Source: Tetrastigma voinierianum
Taxonomy: Eukaryota; Streptophyta; Magnoliopsida; Vitales; Vitaceae
Assembly (NCBI GenBank): GCA_016808115.1
Contig: JAEQBH010001846.1
Span: forward strand, 62,001-126,000
Length of the DNA: 64,000 nt
Reading direction: 5' to 3'
The translations under genes were made by a program, and so were the position numbers. The stretch's first letter is position 1. Each line of letters opens with the position of its first letter. The notes under the pieces are model-generated. The model made no database searches and was not told the DNA's origin. It saw only the letters and a program-made list of their open reading frames with translations. Shown here piece after piece: positions 34,659 to 45,360 of the stretch.

Positions 34659-36720
34659 CAGGAAACCCGGAAATCCAATTTTCTCAAAAAGGGGTAAAAT
34701 CTAATTTCAGAAAATCCAAAAATTTTTTTAGATCTCTACGACTAAATCCACTTATTCGCTGAGAAATCAGTTCTCACAAATTTAGCTATCACGCCAATTT
34801 TGTCGGATTTCGAGCGCTACTTCGATTTCACGCTGAGACGCTGGTGCTCCACATGACACATGACAGCAAGGGGCGCCACATGGCACCTCAAAAGTGTGAC
34901 ACTTGGCATAAAAAGGAATGGCTCACATTGAGCCACATGGATGGCATGAATTCCATGGCTCACATTGAGACATAAGCGATGATGTCGCTGTTAGAATTAT
35001 GAAATAAAAGAAAACGAACGAATGGATACCACACACTCGCTCGGCGCGAGTGATAAACTTTCCTCCACCTATTACTAATAATGCTCCAAAAAGATGAGAG
35101 AAATTCAAAGAAAGAAAAGGAGGAAATGATAAAACTAAAGAGAAAAGAAAGAAAAGAAAATGAAGGAATAAAACAAATAGAAAAGAAAACGGAAGGAAGA
35201 ATGAGACTTGAGTCATCTAGTGATTTTTCTTATAGAGTACCTTCTCTAAGGCTCCTAGCACTCCGACCATTGATTTCTTCTGACCAAAAAGCAAAGTCAG
35301 TTTACGCGACAAGAACTTCAGGCATTCTAAGCTGAGTTTTTGACAACCCATGAGGTAGGGGGTTTCATTATACTTGTTTTATTCTCGGTTTAAGTGTTTG
35401 TCGATGCTCAGGTTGGATCGAGGCCTGTGAGTGGTTGTGCCGACGGGTCCCAAATCTCGAACCGAAATGTTGGAAACTTTAGGACCCATTTGTGCAAATC
35501 TGTGAAAGCGCTTTAGGGACTGCTTTAGGTGTGGTGATGATTTATTAAACAAATCAGGCTTTCGTGAGTAGGGAGGCCGGAATGGCCAAAGAAATTGGTT
35601 TCAAAAATGAGGCAGGTCGACGTGTGGGTCAGCCTTGCACGACGCCCACATGCTCGCTTGACTATTTGCAATCAATTCCGAAGTTTGTGAATTGACCAAA
35701 ATCGTCCATAGGCTATGCTTGAATCATGAAATGAAATTTACTTCAGGATGCGCGAAATATATAAAGTTATATGACATTTAACGTGTTAACACAATGACAC
35801 AATTATATGGAATAAAATCAGGTTTGTGTTTCATTGGAGATGATAATGCACTGCTTTAAGGAGCTAAATTGGGTGGATGGTTGATGTGTTGAATTACATG
35901 TGTGTAATCAGGAAGGATTGAAAATATGCATATTGACATATTGTATAAATGGTTTTGAAATATAATGTATTTTCATATGCACTGGTAACCTAGAAGTAGG
36001 TGTGAGTGCATGACAGTGTTTTTGTAAAACAGTACATGGCCGCGAAAGGAATTTCTCATGTGATGATATCTGAGAATCAAGCTGGGACATGGACCAAATG
36101 TATCATTTCTGATGCAGGACCATGATCGCTTCGGAAAAGCTCACTCAACCAATTCAATTTCTGAGGGTAGTCCCATATTTTTACCGACATCGCTTTAGTG
36201 TATTTTCAAGAACAATAGGTTTTGTTTTTGAAAATGATTATTTTCAGTATGGCTGAAAGTGTGAGCTAGTCACAGGACTCGACATGGGGTGACTATGAGA
36301 CATTCAGTAGATCGCATTTACTTCTGAAAGTGTGTGTTTAAATTGAGCATCGTGATATGCACTTAGTGAAGAGTAACCCATTTAGGTGATTCACCATCAG
36401 CATTAGCTCAATTTCGTCGAGGGATTATATTTTTCGTGTACAGGAGCATCTCGAGACGACTCCATCTTAGGAGGCCGATTTTGAAGAAAGCCGTCAGGGC
36501 TTTGATGTTTTCGGATAATATGTATTAGAATTGAAATTAATATAATGATTAAGAGTAATAAAATAACCCTGGACTATTGGAATATAGTTAGGGTATATGT
36601 TTCATTGAGTGTTGATGCAAGGCCCAAGGGCCATTTTAATAGGAGAATCTGAATAATGAGACGATAGATTTTCCCAAGAAGCCGATCTGTACCAACTGAC
36701 ACCCCGGATTCGGGGCTACA
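34659..36720 (+). repeat. Solo gypsy LTR (about 2.06 kb) inside copia gag
   Basis: Opens CAGGAAACCCGGAAATCC (a decayed TGTAAGACCCG-type start) and closes ACTGACACCCC then GGGGCTACA. It carries forward-LTR landmarks: TATGCACTTAGTGAAGAGTAACC at 36356 in split form, and a GA-rich leader at 35085-35200. The copia gag reading stops just before it and resumes just after it, which fixes both borders to within a few bases. Confidence 0.8.
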
Positions 36721-36830
36721 CACTGTACCATGACATCTAAGGACAAAAGGAATAAAAGAAAGAAAACTACGAAAGCTGCGATTCCAGAACCACAAAAGAA
36801 ACATAAAAATGATGAAAATACTTAATGGTC
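36721..36830 (+). pseudogene. Ty1/copia gag, second part
   Basis: Resumes the Lys-rich tail of copia Gag: TMTSKDKRNKRKKTTKAA, then PEPQKKHKNDEN. The CCHC knuckle that should follow is reduced to a Trp-Ser-Cys-Phe scrap with a stop. The clean junction with the first part across the inserted LTR is the main evidence that these are one gene. Confidence 0.75.
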
Positions 36831-38180
36831 GTGTTTCGAGGTATGCTTCTTAGTTTGGCTCGTTTCGAGGTTAATTTGACTTCTGCATCAGACACACATG
36901 GTGGCTGATTCGCCAAATAACTCACATTAGTGTACCCATGGTTGCCTCGAGTTGTTCGAAACCAAGTGATGATGAAAGATACATCTATGCCGTGATGACA
37001 ATCCGGCAGTTGAGGTACTGGGACTTTTAGATTATTGTTAAGAATCGATTTATTCGATTTGATTGAGACTCATATTGCATCGCTCTTAGACTAATTTGGT
37101 TTCGTCTTATTTCGACACATCCGTTAAGGTTCATTCTAAATGGAAAAGTCATTCTTTATCAAAATTAAAATTTGGCTGGGTTCTAGTTCTTATTACGCTA
37201 CGATAATCTATATTTGCTTGGATAATTACTGGGCTTCATTTAATGAATCCTCGCATGTAAGCACAAAGAGGGTATAAAGCGTAGAATTAACCAAAGGAGA
37301 ATTCGCCTCATTATGACATAAGAGATTAGGTCACATCTCCAAAAGGAGAATTGAGAGACTTCAGGTTCCACGGAATTTCGATCCCCTTTGATTTTGGCTG
37401 GATTGACACTTTCAGGTTAATCAGATAAGGGGAAACAAACAAACGTTAGAGATCGGGTGCCAATTAGGCTTCGATGTCTTATCCTATACATAGCGTATAT
37501 TTCAGGGCCATTCCCTACGGCTTGGAATGATCAAACGATTTTGCAACATTCATAGACGATTTCGATATGGCTACCTTTATCTTATTCATGACAAATCACA
37601 GTCTTTGGATGTGTTCAAAAACTATAAGGCTGAAGTTGAGAATCAACTCAACAAAAGGATTAAAAGCGTCAGGTCTGACCGTGGTGGTGAGTACTATGGC
37701 AGATATGACGGATTAGGTGAACAACGTCCTGGACCGTTTGCTAAATTCCTAGAGAAATGCTAAGATCGCCCACAAAGACACTATGCCGTAATAATCTAGC
37801 ATGAATGGTGTTGCCGAAGATTTTAAACATAACATTTAAAGCTATGCAAGGAGTATGATCAATCATTCTAATCTACCAAAGATCACTCTAGGGTAGCACA
37901 AAGACCGTAGTGTATATACTCACGTAGTTCCAACTAAAGCAATCGATAAACCCTTATGAGATTTGGACAGCAAAAAAGCCTTTGCTCAAGCATTCAGACA
38001 TTTGGGGTCGCCCAGCCGAGGCACACCACAGCCAAATGAAAAGAAATTAGACTCAAGAACTATCAGTTGTTACTTTATTGGATATTCTGAAAGATCGAAG
38101 GGTTACAAGTTTTATGATCCCACTACTAAGGCCATTTTTGAGACGGGAAATGCCCACTTTATTACATTGAACAATTGAGG
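36831..38180 (+). pseudogene. Ty1/copia protease and integrase remnant
   Basis: Protease region at about 36885-37020: the active-site Asp-Ser is retained but Gly is replaced (DSP). Then THISVPM and SSCSKPSDDERYIYA. The GAG-pre-integrase phrase HKRLGHISK is at about 37318-37345. The integrase core follows at 37560-37760: GYLYLIHDKSQSLDVFK, then IKSVRSDRGGEYYG, which holds the second catalytic Asp (37677-37679). The Glu-bearing MNGVAE is at 37801-37818. A C-terminal part at 38030-38150 reads EKKLDSRTISCYFIGYSE, then GYKFYDPTT. Stops and shifts are frequent. Reverse transcriptase and RNase H are absent: homology ends near 38180. Confidence 0.8.
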
Positions 38181-38580
38181 AACAAGTGGAGGGGATCGAT
38201 CCCCAAACCAACCGCACTGACATTTTTTTTTTTCCGGAATAATCAAGAAGGAGAAGGATGTGGAGTCTCGTGAACTGAAGGGTATGCGCATAAATTAAGG
38301 TTTACAACTACTTGGAAGGCACATTCATCATCGTGGTAATCTGACAAACATCTCCCGAGAAGTGTAATTTATTTCTCACCCGTAGCTCCTGGAAAATCGC
38401 GCCAAGATGGTTCGGCTTTTCTTTCCGAGCATGTTAACTCAAACCCCGATATCCACGCTGGTTGTGGACCGTCGGTCTTTTAAATGAATCTGAACGGATA
38501 CCTGGACCATGGTGGCTGCACCTCGACGTTTGCACTCATCATATTGAATCCTCCATCAATCTCTGAAACAACCTCATAAA
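38181..38580. other. No gene recognised
   Basis: Short sequence after the copia break. No reverse-transcriptase motif or LTR end was found. Confidence 0.35.
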
Positions 38581-38608
38581 CAAAGAAGAAGAAGAAGAAG
38601 AAGAAGAG
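38581..38608. repeat. (GAA)n microsatellite
   Basis: About nine AAG/GAA units. Confidence 0.9.
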
Positions 38609-39294
38609 TAAAGGGATTCCCATTTTAATTAATTAAGCAACCGCTTCGATCTCTATAGTTTGAATTTGCACTGCTTTTCTCCCATTATATATTATAGATA
38701 GAGGTATAAGGTCTACAAATGCCCTTGAGTTTTGCGTGTATGTCCCACTTTGCTTCTAAACTTTTTTCCGGTCTCAAAATACTTTGAGGTTTACTTCGAC
38801 AGCTCAATCATACTCCTACCATCAAAAATGCTCGTTAATTACTATCAATCAAATTATGATTCTCTCCATTTAAGCTTCACTGGGTCATCTCTGCATTTTT
38901 CCCTTTATTATCCGTTATGAATTTCACCCATATTTAGCCGTTGGGCTAGCTCCGATTCCGTCTCCTTCTCCATCTCTTTGTAATTTGGGAACCAAAAATC
39001 TGCTCCCCAAAATATCCCTTTCTTCATACTCCAAAAAAATCCCTCTCTTCATACCCGTTGTAATCTAACCCTCTACATTAAGCCCATCAGATCAACTTTC
39101 AAAAATACTCAACTTATTCTCGTTTCGTTGCTACAAAGGAATCAAATCACAAGGTATTCCTTGAGCTTTCTCCACCTTCACTCCAAACAAGCCATATTCA
39201 CTACCTTTTCATTTTCTTTCTCGTCACCGAATTTCCAATCGAACAAATACTTTCTCCTTCCATTTCTTCCACTCACTTATTTTAGTTTCTATCC
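38609..39294 (+). promoter_or_regulatory. Probable promoter and 5' UTR of the CC-NBS-LRR pseudogene
   Basis: A CT-rich, TATA-containing stretch (TATATATTATAGATAGAGG at about 38685) leads into the coding remnant. The order and strand fit an upstream region, but no transcription start can be fixed. Confidence 0.35.
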
Positions 39295-40445
39295 TTCATA
39301 TCTACTCCCAACAACCATAAAATATATTTCATACGCTTAGGAAAGTATCGTATATCGGGTCGCCTAATCGACGAAAGCTTGGTTATTTGTCTCGTATCGT
39401 ACTCCATACTCATCAACCTCAAAGAAAGCTGAGAAGTCAGGACAACGAGGATGACTTGCGATAAGGTTCATGAGGCTACTAGGAAGAGGGGATGAAATCG
39501 TAATCTACCGTTTCTGCATCGGGTCGACCTGCAGATCGATCGTGGGAGGCAGAGGAATTGATGATGAAAGATGAAAACAAGAGGTGTTTGAATGGGTGGT
39601 GGTGTCCTAATCTCAATCTAAAGTCACGTTACCAGCTTGGTAGAGAAGCATACAAGAAGGCACATGTTATCATTAAAATCCAAGAAGCTCGTAGTTTCCC
39701 TGATGAATTTTCATACAACGTCCCTCCACTGAGTGTAACGTTTAAAGAATATGAAGCTTTTAAGTCAAGAGACTGACTTTGAACAAAATTATGGATGGAT
39801 TAAGAGATGATAAGATGAAGATGATCGGGGCGCTGGCTAAACAAGTCGGTCAAGCCAAGGTGAGGAACTGTCACTACCCAAGCTCCATAGGAAAGTAAAT
39901 TCAATAAGGAATTTTGAACATTCAACAACATATCGCAGAGGCTGGGCTTGGAACTTAAGGAGGTCATTTATGCCCGCCGAGCAAATGACCGATGCGTAGA
40001 CTAAAGAGGAGAAGATCTTATTGTCTTAGATGACATTTGGAAGGAAGTTAATTTGAGAAAGTCATAAATTCAGAAAGATGATGACTGCTAAAGGCCGCAA
40101 AATAGTGTCAGTTTCTAGAAACTGAAATTCTTATTAGGCAAAGAAATGTGCATACAAGCATGTTTTCAATTCAACATTTACTTCACCAAGAGGAGCTTAA
40201 AGTAATTATTTTAAGAAGACGACTCTAGATTCCGTGGAGAATAATAATCTTGGAGAATTGGTGTTCTCATAGCAAGAGAGAGAGTCAAGAATGTTAAGGT
40301 CTACTAGTTTTGCAAAGGCATTAAAAGAAGAAAACATAGTTGTAGAAGAATGCCTTTGAGGAATATGCCAAGTGAGTTCAGTCTCGCACCAACAAACATC
40401 AGCCGAGTGGAGGAAAAGGTATACACATGTCTAGAGGAGCTACAA
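39295..40445 (+). pseudogene. CC-NBS-LRR disease-resistance gene, 5' part
   Basis: These proteins are cytosolic immune receptors, and this one resembles the RPS2/At4g27190 group. A coiled-coil region is read at about 39320-39540, with VSYIG, LGYLSRIVLHTHQ and SQDNEDDLR in shifted frames. A clean run at 39558-39776 reads MMKDENKRCLNGWWCPNL, then SRYQLGREAYKKAHVIIKIQ, then NVPPLSVTFKEYEAFKSR. NB-ARC follows with DDKMKMIG, but the P-loop Gly-x-Gly-Gly-x-Gly-Lys-Thr-Thr is missing and the next words are AKQVGQAK. Kinase-2 is intact (LIVLDDIW, about 40017-40040), RNBS-B is weak (GRKIVSVSRN), and LAPTNISRVEEKVYTCLE lies at about 40385-40435. A CACTA terminus at 40447 ends it. Without a P-loop it could not bind ATP normally. 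Confidence 0.8.
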
Positions 40446-40446
40446 C

Positions 40447-41400
40447 CACTACAAGAAAAGTGTCTTATGGTGACACTGTTTTACCACTAAAAAATCCTCA
40501 CTAAAACACGCCTTTAGTCTCGTATTTATGTTAACGCAACTATAAGCCGAGTTTCTATACGTGAAATAACTGTCATACCACTTTAACTTCCGAAAAATAA
40601 TAAAGAAATTAAAAAAATCTTAAAAAATATAGTTCAAAAATAATCCTATATATAACGTAGCTTTTCTCCACATCACAGTTATTAATTTAGAAGTGTCTAT
40701 TCAAAAGACACTTTCAAAAATTTGACAAATCTTAAGTGTCTCTGAATTAAATTCAAAATTAGATATACTTTCAACTTATATTCAAAATTTTTAAAATTAG
40801 AGAAAGTATATCTTCAAAAGACACTTTCAGTATTGATTCAAAACTTTCAAAATTACGGCTGCTTTTTTCAAAAGATACTTTTAAAAGATAATATTTCAAC
40901 ATCTCTAAAATATTCTTTAAGAGACATTTTTAAAATCGAAAATCGAAAATGTCTTTCTGAATGTATTGTCTTCACTTTAAATTCAAAAATTTTTAAATCA
41001 GAAATTGTCTCTTCAAAAACAATTTTCATTATTGTACATGAAGTTAGTTTCTTTTCAAACACTTTAGTATAACATTCAATAATTTGTAGTTGCTAGTTAT
41101 TACCTTTCGCTTTTACGTAGCTTTTAAAGTTGTTTATTAAAAAGTAACTTTTATTTTCTCAGCTTTTAAAAACGTTTATTCAAGAGACACTCAGCCTTAA
41201 ATTCAAAAATTTCAAAGTCATTTTAAAAGATACTTTTAGTATAAAATTTTTAATTTTTGGCGCGTTTTCCTAAAAAAACATTTTAACGCGATAAAAAGTT
41301 AAAAACTACACACATCGAAGAATATTTTTAAAATAGAGAATTTTTTATTTTATACTAAATGTCTAAAAGCCCTGCTTCCATATCCAAATAGTCACAAATA
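40447..41400 (+). mobile_element. CACTA (En/Spm-like) transposon terminus and subterminal repeats
   Basis: CACTACAAGAAAAGTGTC at 40447-40464 is the canonical end of plant CACTA elements. It lies exactly where resistance-gene homology stops. The next 900 bp holds several inverted GTGTCT...AGACAC words with TTCAAAAG cores (for example 40690-40715 and 40800-40830), typical subterminal transposase-binding repeats. The opposite end was not found. Confidence 0.65.
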
Positions 41401-41700
41401 GGTGAGTACTGCGTCTGCAAACTAATGAACTACTATATAAAAAATTGCTCCCTGCATGAAGACTTCTCACACTCATTCTCCCATTTCAATTTCGAGGTTT
41501 ATCTATCTTCTCTCTTCAAATCGCTTTCTCTCATCTCACCTCTCATTACTTGCTTGGATTTCTTCTCATTCCTCTCGTTTTCCTCTATAATTTCCTCGAA
41601 ATTCATCAACTTCATGACCTTTGCGACGCCACACACTCACAACCGACTACTGTAAGAAGCTGAGCACAAGGAGCTTGAGTCCAGAGTTCGATTAGGTCAG
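41401..41700 (+). other. Leader-like exon after CACTA subterminal repeats
   Basis: CT-rich sequence resembling a plant 5' UTR/first exon (TCTCTTCAAATCGC etc.), with a possible donor GGTCAGG near 41697. It could be the transposase leader or a captured host promoter. No protein was recognised. Confidence 0.3.
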
Positions 41701-41983
41701 GTTTCTACCAATTCCCAGACCGTCCTAATCCCTTTCTTTCTTTACGTGGATATGAATCAGTTTTTTCTAGATTTGATTGGATTTTCTTAGGGTTTCTAGT
41801 ATATACTCCTGATGATTTCGTTTCTCCGTGATACCATGTTCAGTTTTTGAGAAAAGTGGAGGAAAAGAAAAGAAATCAGCTTTCGTCTTCCTCGTTTATA
41901 GCTTATATTTCTTTTTGTAAAATAGGAGTCTGCCATTTATCTCATGAAAATCAGCTTCCTTTTCTTTTCACGCTCTTCATGTT

Positions 41984-42410
41984 TTGAGAATTCATGCTAT
42001 GAGATGGATTTGAATTTCTGACTTCATCAATGTTGCTTATATTTCAAACCCAGTACAGTTTTGAGAAATGAGTCATCTTGTTCAGAATTTCATTTTCTGA
42101 TCTTTCTTCAAGAAGATAACTTTCTTTTTAGTTCCTGATCTTTGAGAATTCATACATGAGATGGATTTGATTTCTAACTCATTAATGTTGCTTATATTTC
42201 GAATTCCACAGATTCTTCTAGAACATATTCCATCTTGTTCATAACTTCTGCTCTGATACTCGTGAAAGTAACTTTCTTTTCTGTTTGTAATCTTTTGAGA
42301 ATTCATGCTACGTTATGTATTTGGATTTCTATCTTCATCAATGTTGCTTTTGTTTCAAATTTGAGTAGAGATGATTAACGTGTTTCTTATTTTATGATTC
42401 TTGCTTTGAA
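41984..42410. repeat. Three tandem repeats of about 155 bp
   Basis: Units start TTGAGAATTCAT at 41984, 42142 and 42295. Each has ATCAATGTTGCTT (or ATTAATGTTGCTT) and then, in the first two, GTAACTTTCTTTT-type words. The third is partial. The location is intron-like. Confidence 0.75.
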
Positions 42411-44511
42411 AATGTTTGTTTATGTTGCTATTCTGCATCCCTCTCTCATTTGGTTCTTGTTTGGGATTCATTTCCATATCGGTCCCAAATTAAGAGAACA
42501 CCATCGCCTGCATAACACTTTAGTCAGTTGTTATATGGCTACGACAACATCAGCAAGTTTCCTAGATTCTAGCTTTTACCATGTAGGCTTTGTTTCTATT
42601 TTTTTATTTCTTAATAGTTCATAGATGCTATTGCTCCATGATCACAAGTGCGTGTTCGAATTATTTTCAAATCTTTTAATTTGTGAAATATTTACAAATA
42701 ATATTCAATTACAATAAATGTTACATTTTGTTTTTGGTGGAAGAAATTTTGATTGAAAAGGAGGCACTCTTTGCAGCAACTCCTTTTCTTTATCTGGGAT
42801 GCAGAAATGTGATGCTGATATCCAGAAAATACGTAGTTTGCAGTGGCTGTATTGTGGTCATCCTTATATAATGATGAGCTAAACTTCAAACCAAAATGTT
42901 TTGAAGATTAACCTAAATAAGCTTCAATAGTATCTAGATGTCTGTGGGGAAAAGATATTTGATCTGAGTAAGTGAAGACATGAGAAGCACACTATATTAC
43001 ATGGATCACCCTTTCTTAGTCTATCTCCACTAGGGAAACAATCAAAAACCTTACTTTGAGCTATACTACTAGAAGAAGATCCCCCAAAACCCTTAGCAAA
43101 ACATCCAAAGAAGCTTTATATTGCAACTCATAAATATTGAACTTCATGACTAAAAATATATTGATGTGTGTTTGAGGATTTAGCTATTGAATTTGTTTTT
43201 GGTAATTCTTTCTAGGTGATGTTTTATTCGATGTTTTGTGAAGGCTATTATTGATTACATTTTAGAATATCACTGTATAAGTTATTTGATTTTTGCTTGT
43301 GTATATGTTTAGTAAAAAGAATGTGGAAGGCTGAAACATGAAAACTCACACATTGTGGGGCTGATATGTTGATGTAGTATGAAGTAGGAACAGAATTGGA
43401 GACTCCAAGTATCCTCTGGTTCCTGGGTATGTAGCCTGACTGTATGATAAAATGATCCATTGTTTTCCCTTGGACTTATGGATTTGTGGTTTTGTTTATC
43501 GATACATATTGCTGGAATTCGTAACAGAGGTTGGCCTTATATGCTGGAATTACTCCTTTCACGCTCCCATGATGTGCCACAAGATGAACCAACCTATAAT
43601 TCCCTTGGTGTGATTGGCTAGGTGGTCTTGGTCATTTGATCTGGTAAACTTTGACAGATGCACACATAGCATATAAAGTAAGAATCTCCCTTCGTCCTAC
43701 TCTAATTCTTTCTTCTCTTTTTTTCTGTTTTTTTGTGGTTTGCATTTACATAACCTGCGAGGTATGAAGTAAACATGAATTTGTCTCCTTTAAATGTGGC
43801 CCGTATGAGAATGACGTTATAATGTAATCCATGCTATAGTTGCATAACCATGTTTTGGCCGCTTTATATGTGTGCACTCATTAATGTTCTGAAGAATACC
43901 AATTTGATGTAGATTAATACAACGCTCCCATTTACACTAAGGTTGTTTAATTTGTTTTTGTTTTGCAAACAATGACAAGACACGAGAACTAGCAATAGGA
44001 TTCGTACTTAATACACCCTCTTTAACTAGGATTTTGTTGATAAAACTGTTTGTTTTACACTTTTTCTTTTATAGGGATTTCAACAATGATCAAAATTTCA
44101 TTTATTATTATATTGAGTTCAAAGTTGTAGTATGGTTAAAACTAACTAATTTTCTAATATATCGGGCCGCACCCGACTGGTTGGACATCTTATGTATAGA
44201 TTGGCATATTCATCAAACTAGTAAGATTCTTGATCCTTTAGTTGAAAACAATTACCTGTTCTTTCACAGATTGAGATTGATTTTGATGGGGCCAAACATT
44301 AATTAGAAATATCTAAGGAAGATGAAAGGATCTCAAACCTGACTGATGACCCAAAGAAGGAACAATACATGGTAGAGACCTGTTTATACAGAGGGAAGCT
44401 GACTTTGCTTCCTTAGTGGTGGTCTAACAGTTTTTCTATCATTCGGTTCGTTCTCTATCCCTAATTTCTTATTTTTTGGTCTTCTTGCAACGATGAAAGT
44501 ATACAAACATG
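42411..44511. other. No gene recognised
   Basis: AT-rich, intron-like sequence between CACTA-like ends. Short frames (for example 42683-42871 and 44034-44306) show no domain I can identify. Confidence 0.3.
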
Positions 44512-44530
44512 CACAACAAGAAAATTGTAG
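44512..44530. mobile_element. Degenerate CACTA-like terminus
   Basis: CACAACAAGAAAATTGTAG differs from the common CACTACAAGAAAATTGTAG end at a single position. No partner or target duplication found. Confidence 0.35.
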
Positions 44531-44942
44531 CTTCAGATGACAATCTAGTTAGTCTATTACTATGCAAATCATGGAAATTTTCTATGAATAGTTTGACTAA
44601 TGTGGAAAGGTTTGCCCTAATTTAACCTTTGTAACCTTGTTCAATTTATAGTTTGTGTACTAATGGTGTTCTTTCCATAGATTGATATGGAAACAATTTA
44701 CGACTTCCATGCATGTTAGCATTTGATAATTGCCTAGATTGTGATTTAGTGAACTTTCTAGGTGAGAAAGGAAATTTAAGGTGCTTTGTTAATGTTCCAT
44801 GTTGTATATATATGTCATAGCCAATCAAAGTGTGTTTAAAAGCCCTTATATTTAAGTGGCTTACTTATACATTTTAAGTTTATAGGTAAACATAGGAGTA
44901 TTGTTGAGTTGGTTAGATATCCCTTATTCACGCTTCAACAGT

Positions 44943-45180
44943 AACTACAAGAACAGTGAGATATAGAGACAAATTTTAGTTGGGGAAAATTATACGACTA
45001 AAGCATATTTTTAGTCTTATGCATATTAAGCTGCAACTAATGAAAGGTGAAATTATGGGGCCGCAACTATTGATCATTTTATAGCAGCGAGATGTAATGG
45101 GATGCTACCATATATGGCCCAATTGTCACCAATAAAGCTTTCCCGCAACCAATAAGCCGCTCTAACATAAAATCCCTCTC
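44943..45180 (+). mobile_element. Second CACTA-like terminal region
   Basis: AACTACAAGAACAGTGAG at 44943 is followed by repeated words of the type AATTTTAGT, CGACTAAAG and TTTTTAGTC, which resemble CACTA subterminal repeats. The terminal trinucleotide is altered, so the class is inferred. Confidence 0.4.
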
Positions 45181-45360
45181 CCGCTCAGAACCCTTTTCAC
45201 TATTGGCACTCTACTTCGTTTCTCTCTCTCTATCTAAACCTTTTCGCCGCTTCTCTCTTCGTTTTTGTCTCTAACACTCTATATTCTCTCTACTTTCTCT
45301 TCGTTTCTCTCTTTATCAGTGGTGTATGAAGATCAACGCCATTTGCTTCTGATTGGTGAG
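45181..45360 (+). other. CT-rich leader exon with donor site
   Basis: A dense CTCT/TTCTC leader ends ATTG|GTGAGTG at about 45355, a good 5' splice site. It follows CACTA-like repeats, as at 41401 and 61926. Confidence 0.4.

Noticed and set aside
35081..35335. Lys/Glu-rich 84-codon frame
   Set aside because: It is the GA-rich leader of a gypsy LTR; the composition is simple-sequence driven.
44034..44306. 90-codon frame as a possible CACTA transposase piece
   Set aside because: A few residues look suggestive (Trp-Leu-Asp, Cys-Ile-Asp-Trp), but no transposase motif could be aligned with confidence.
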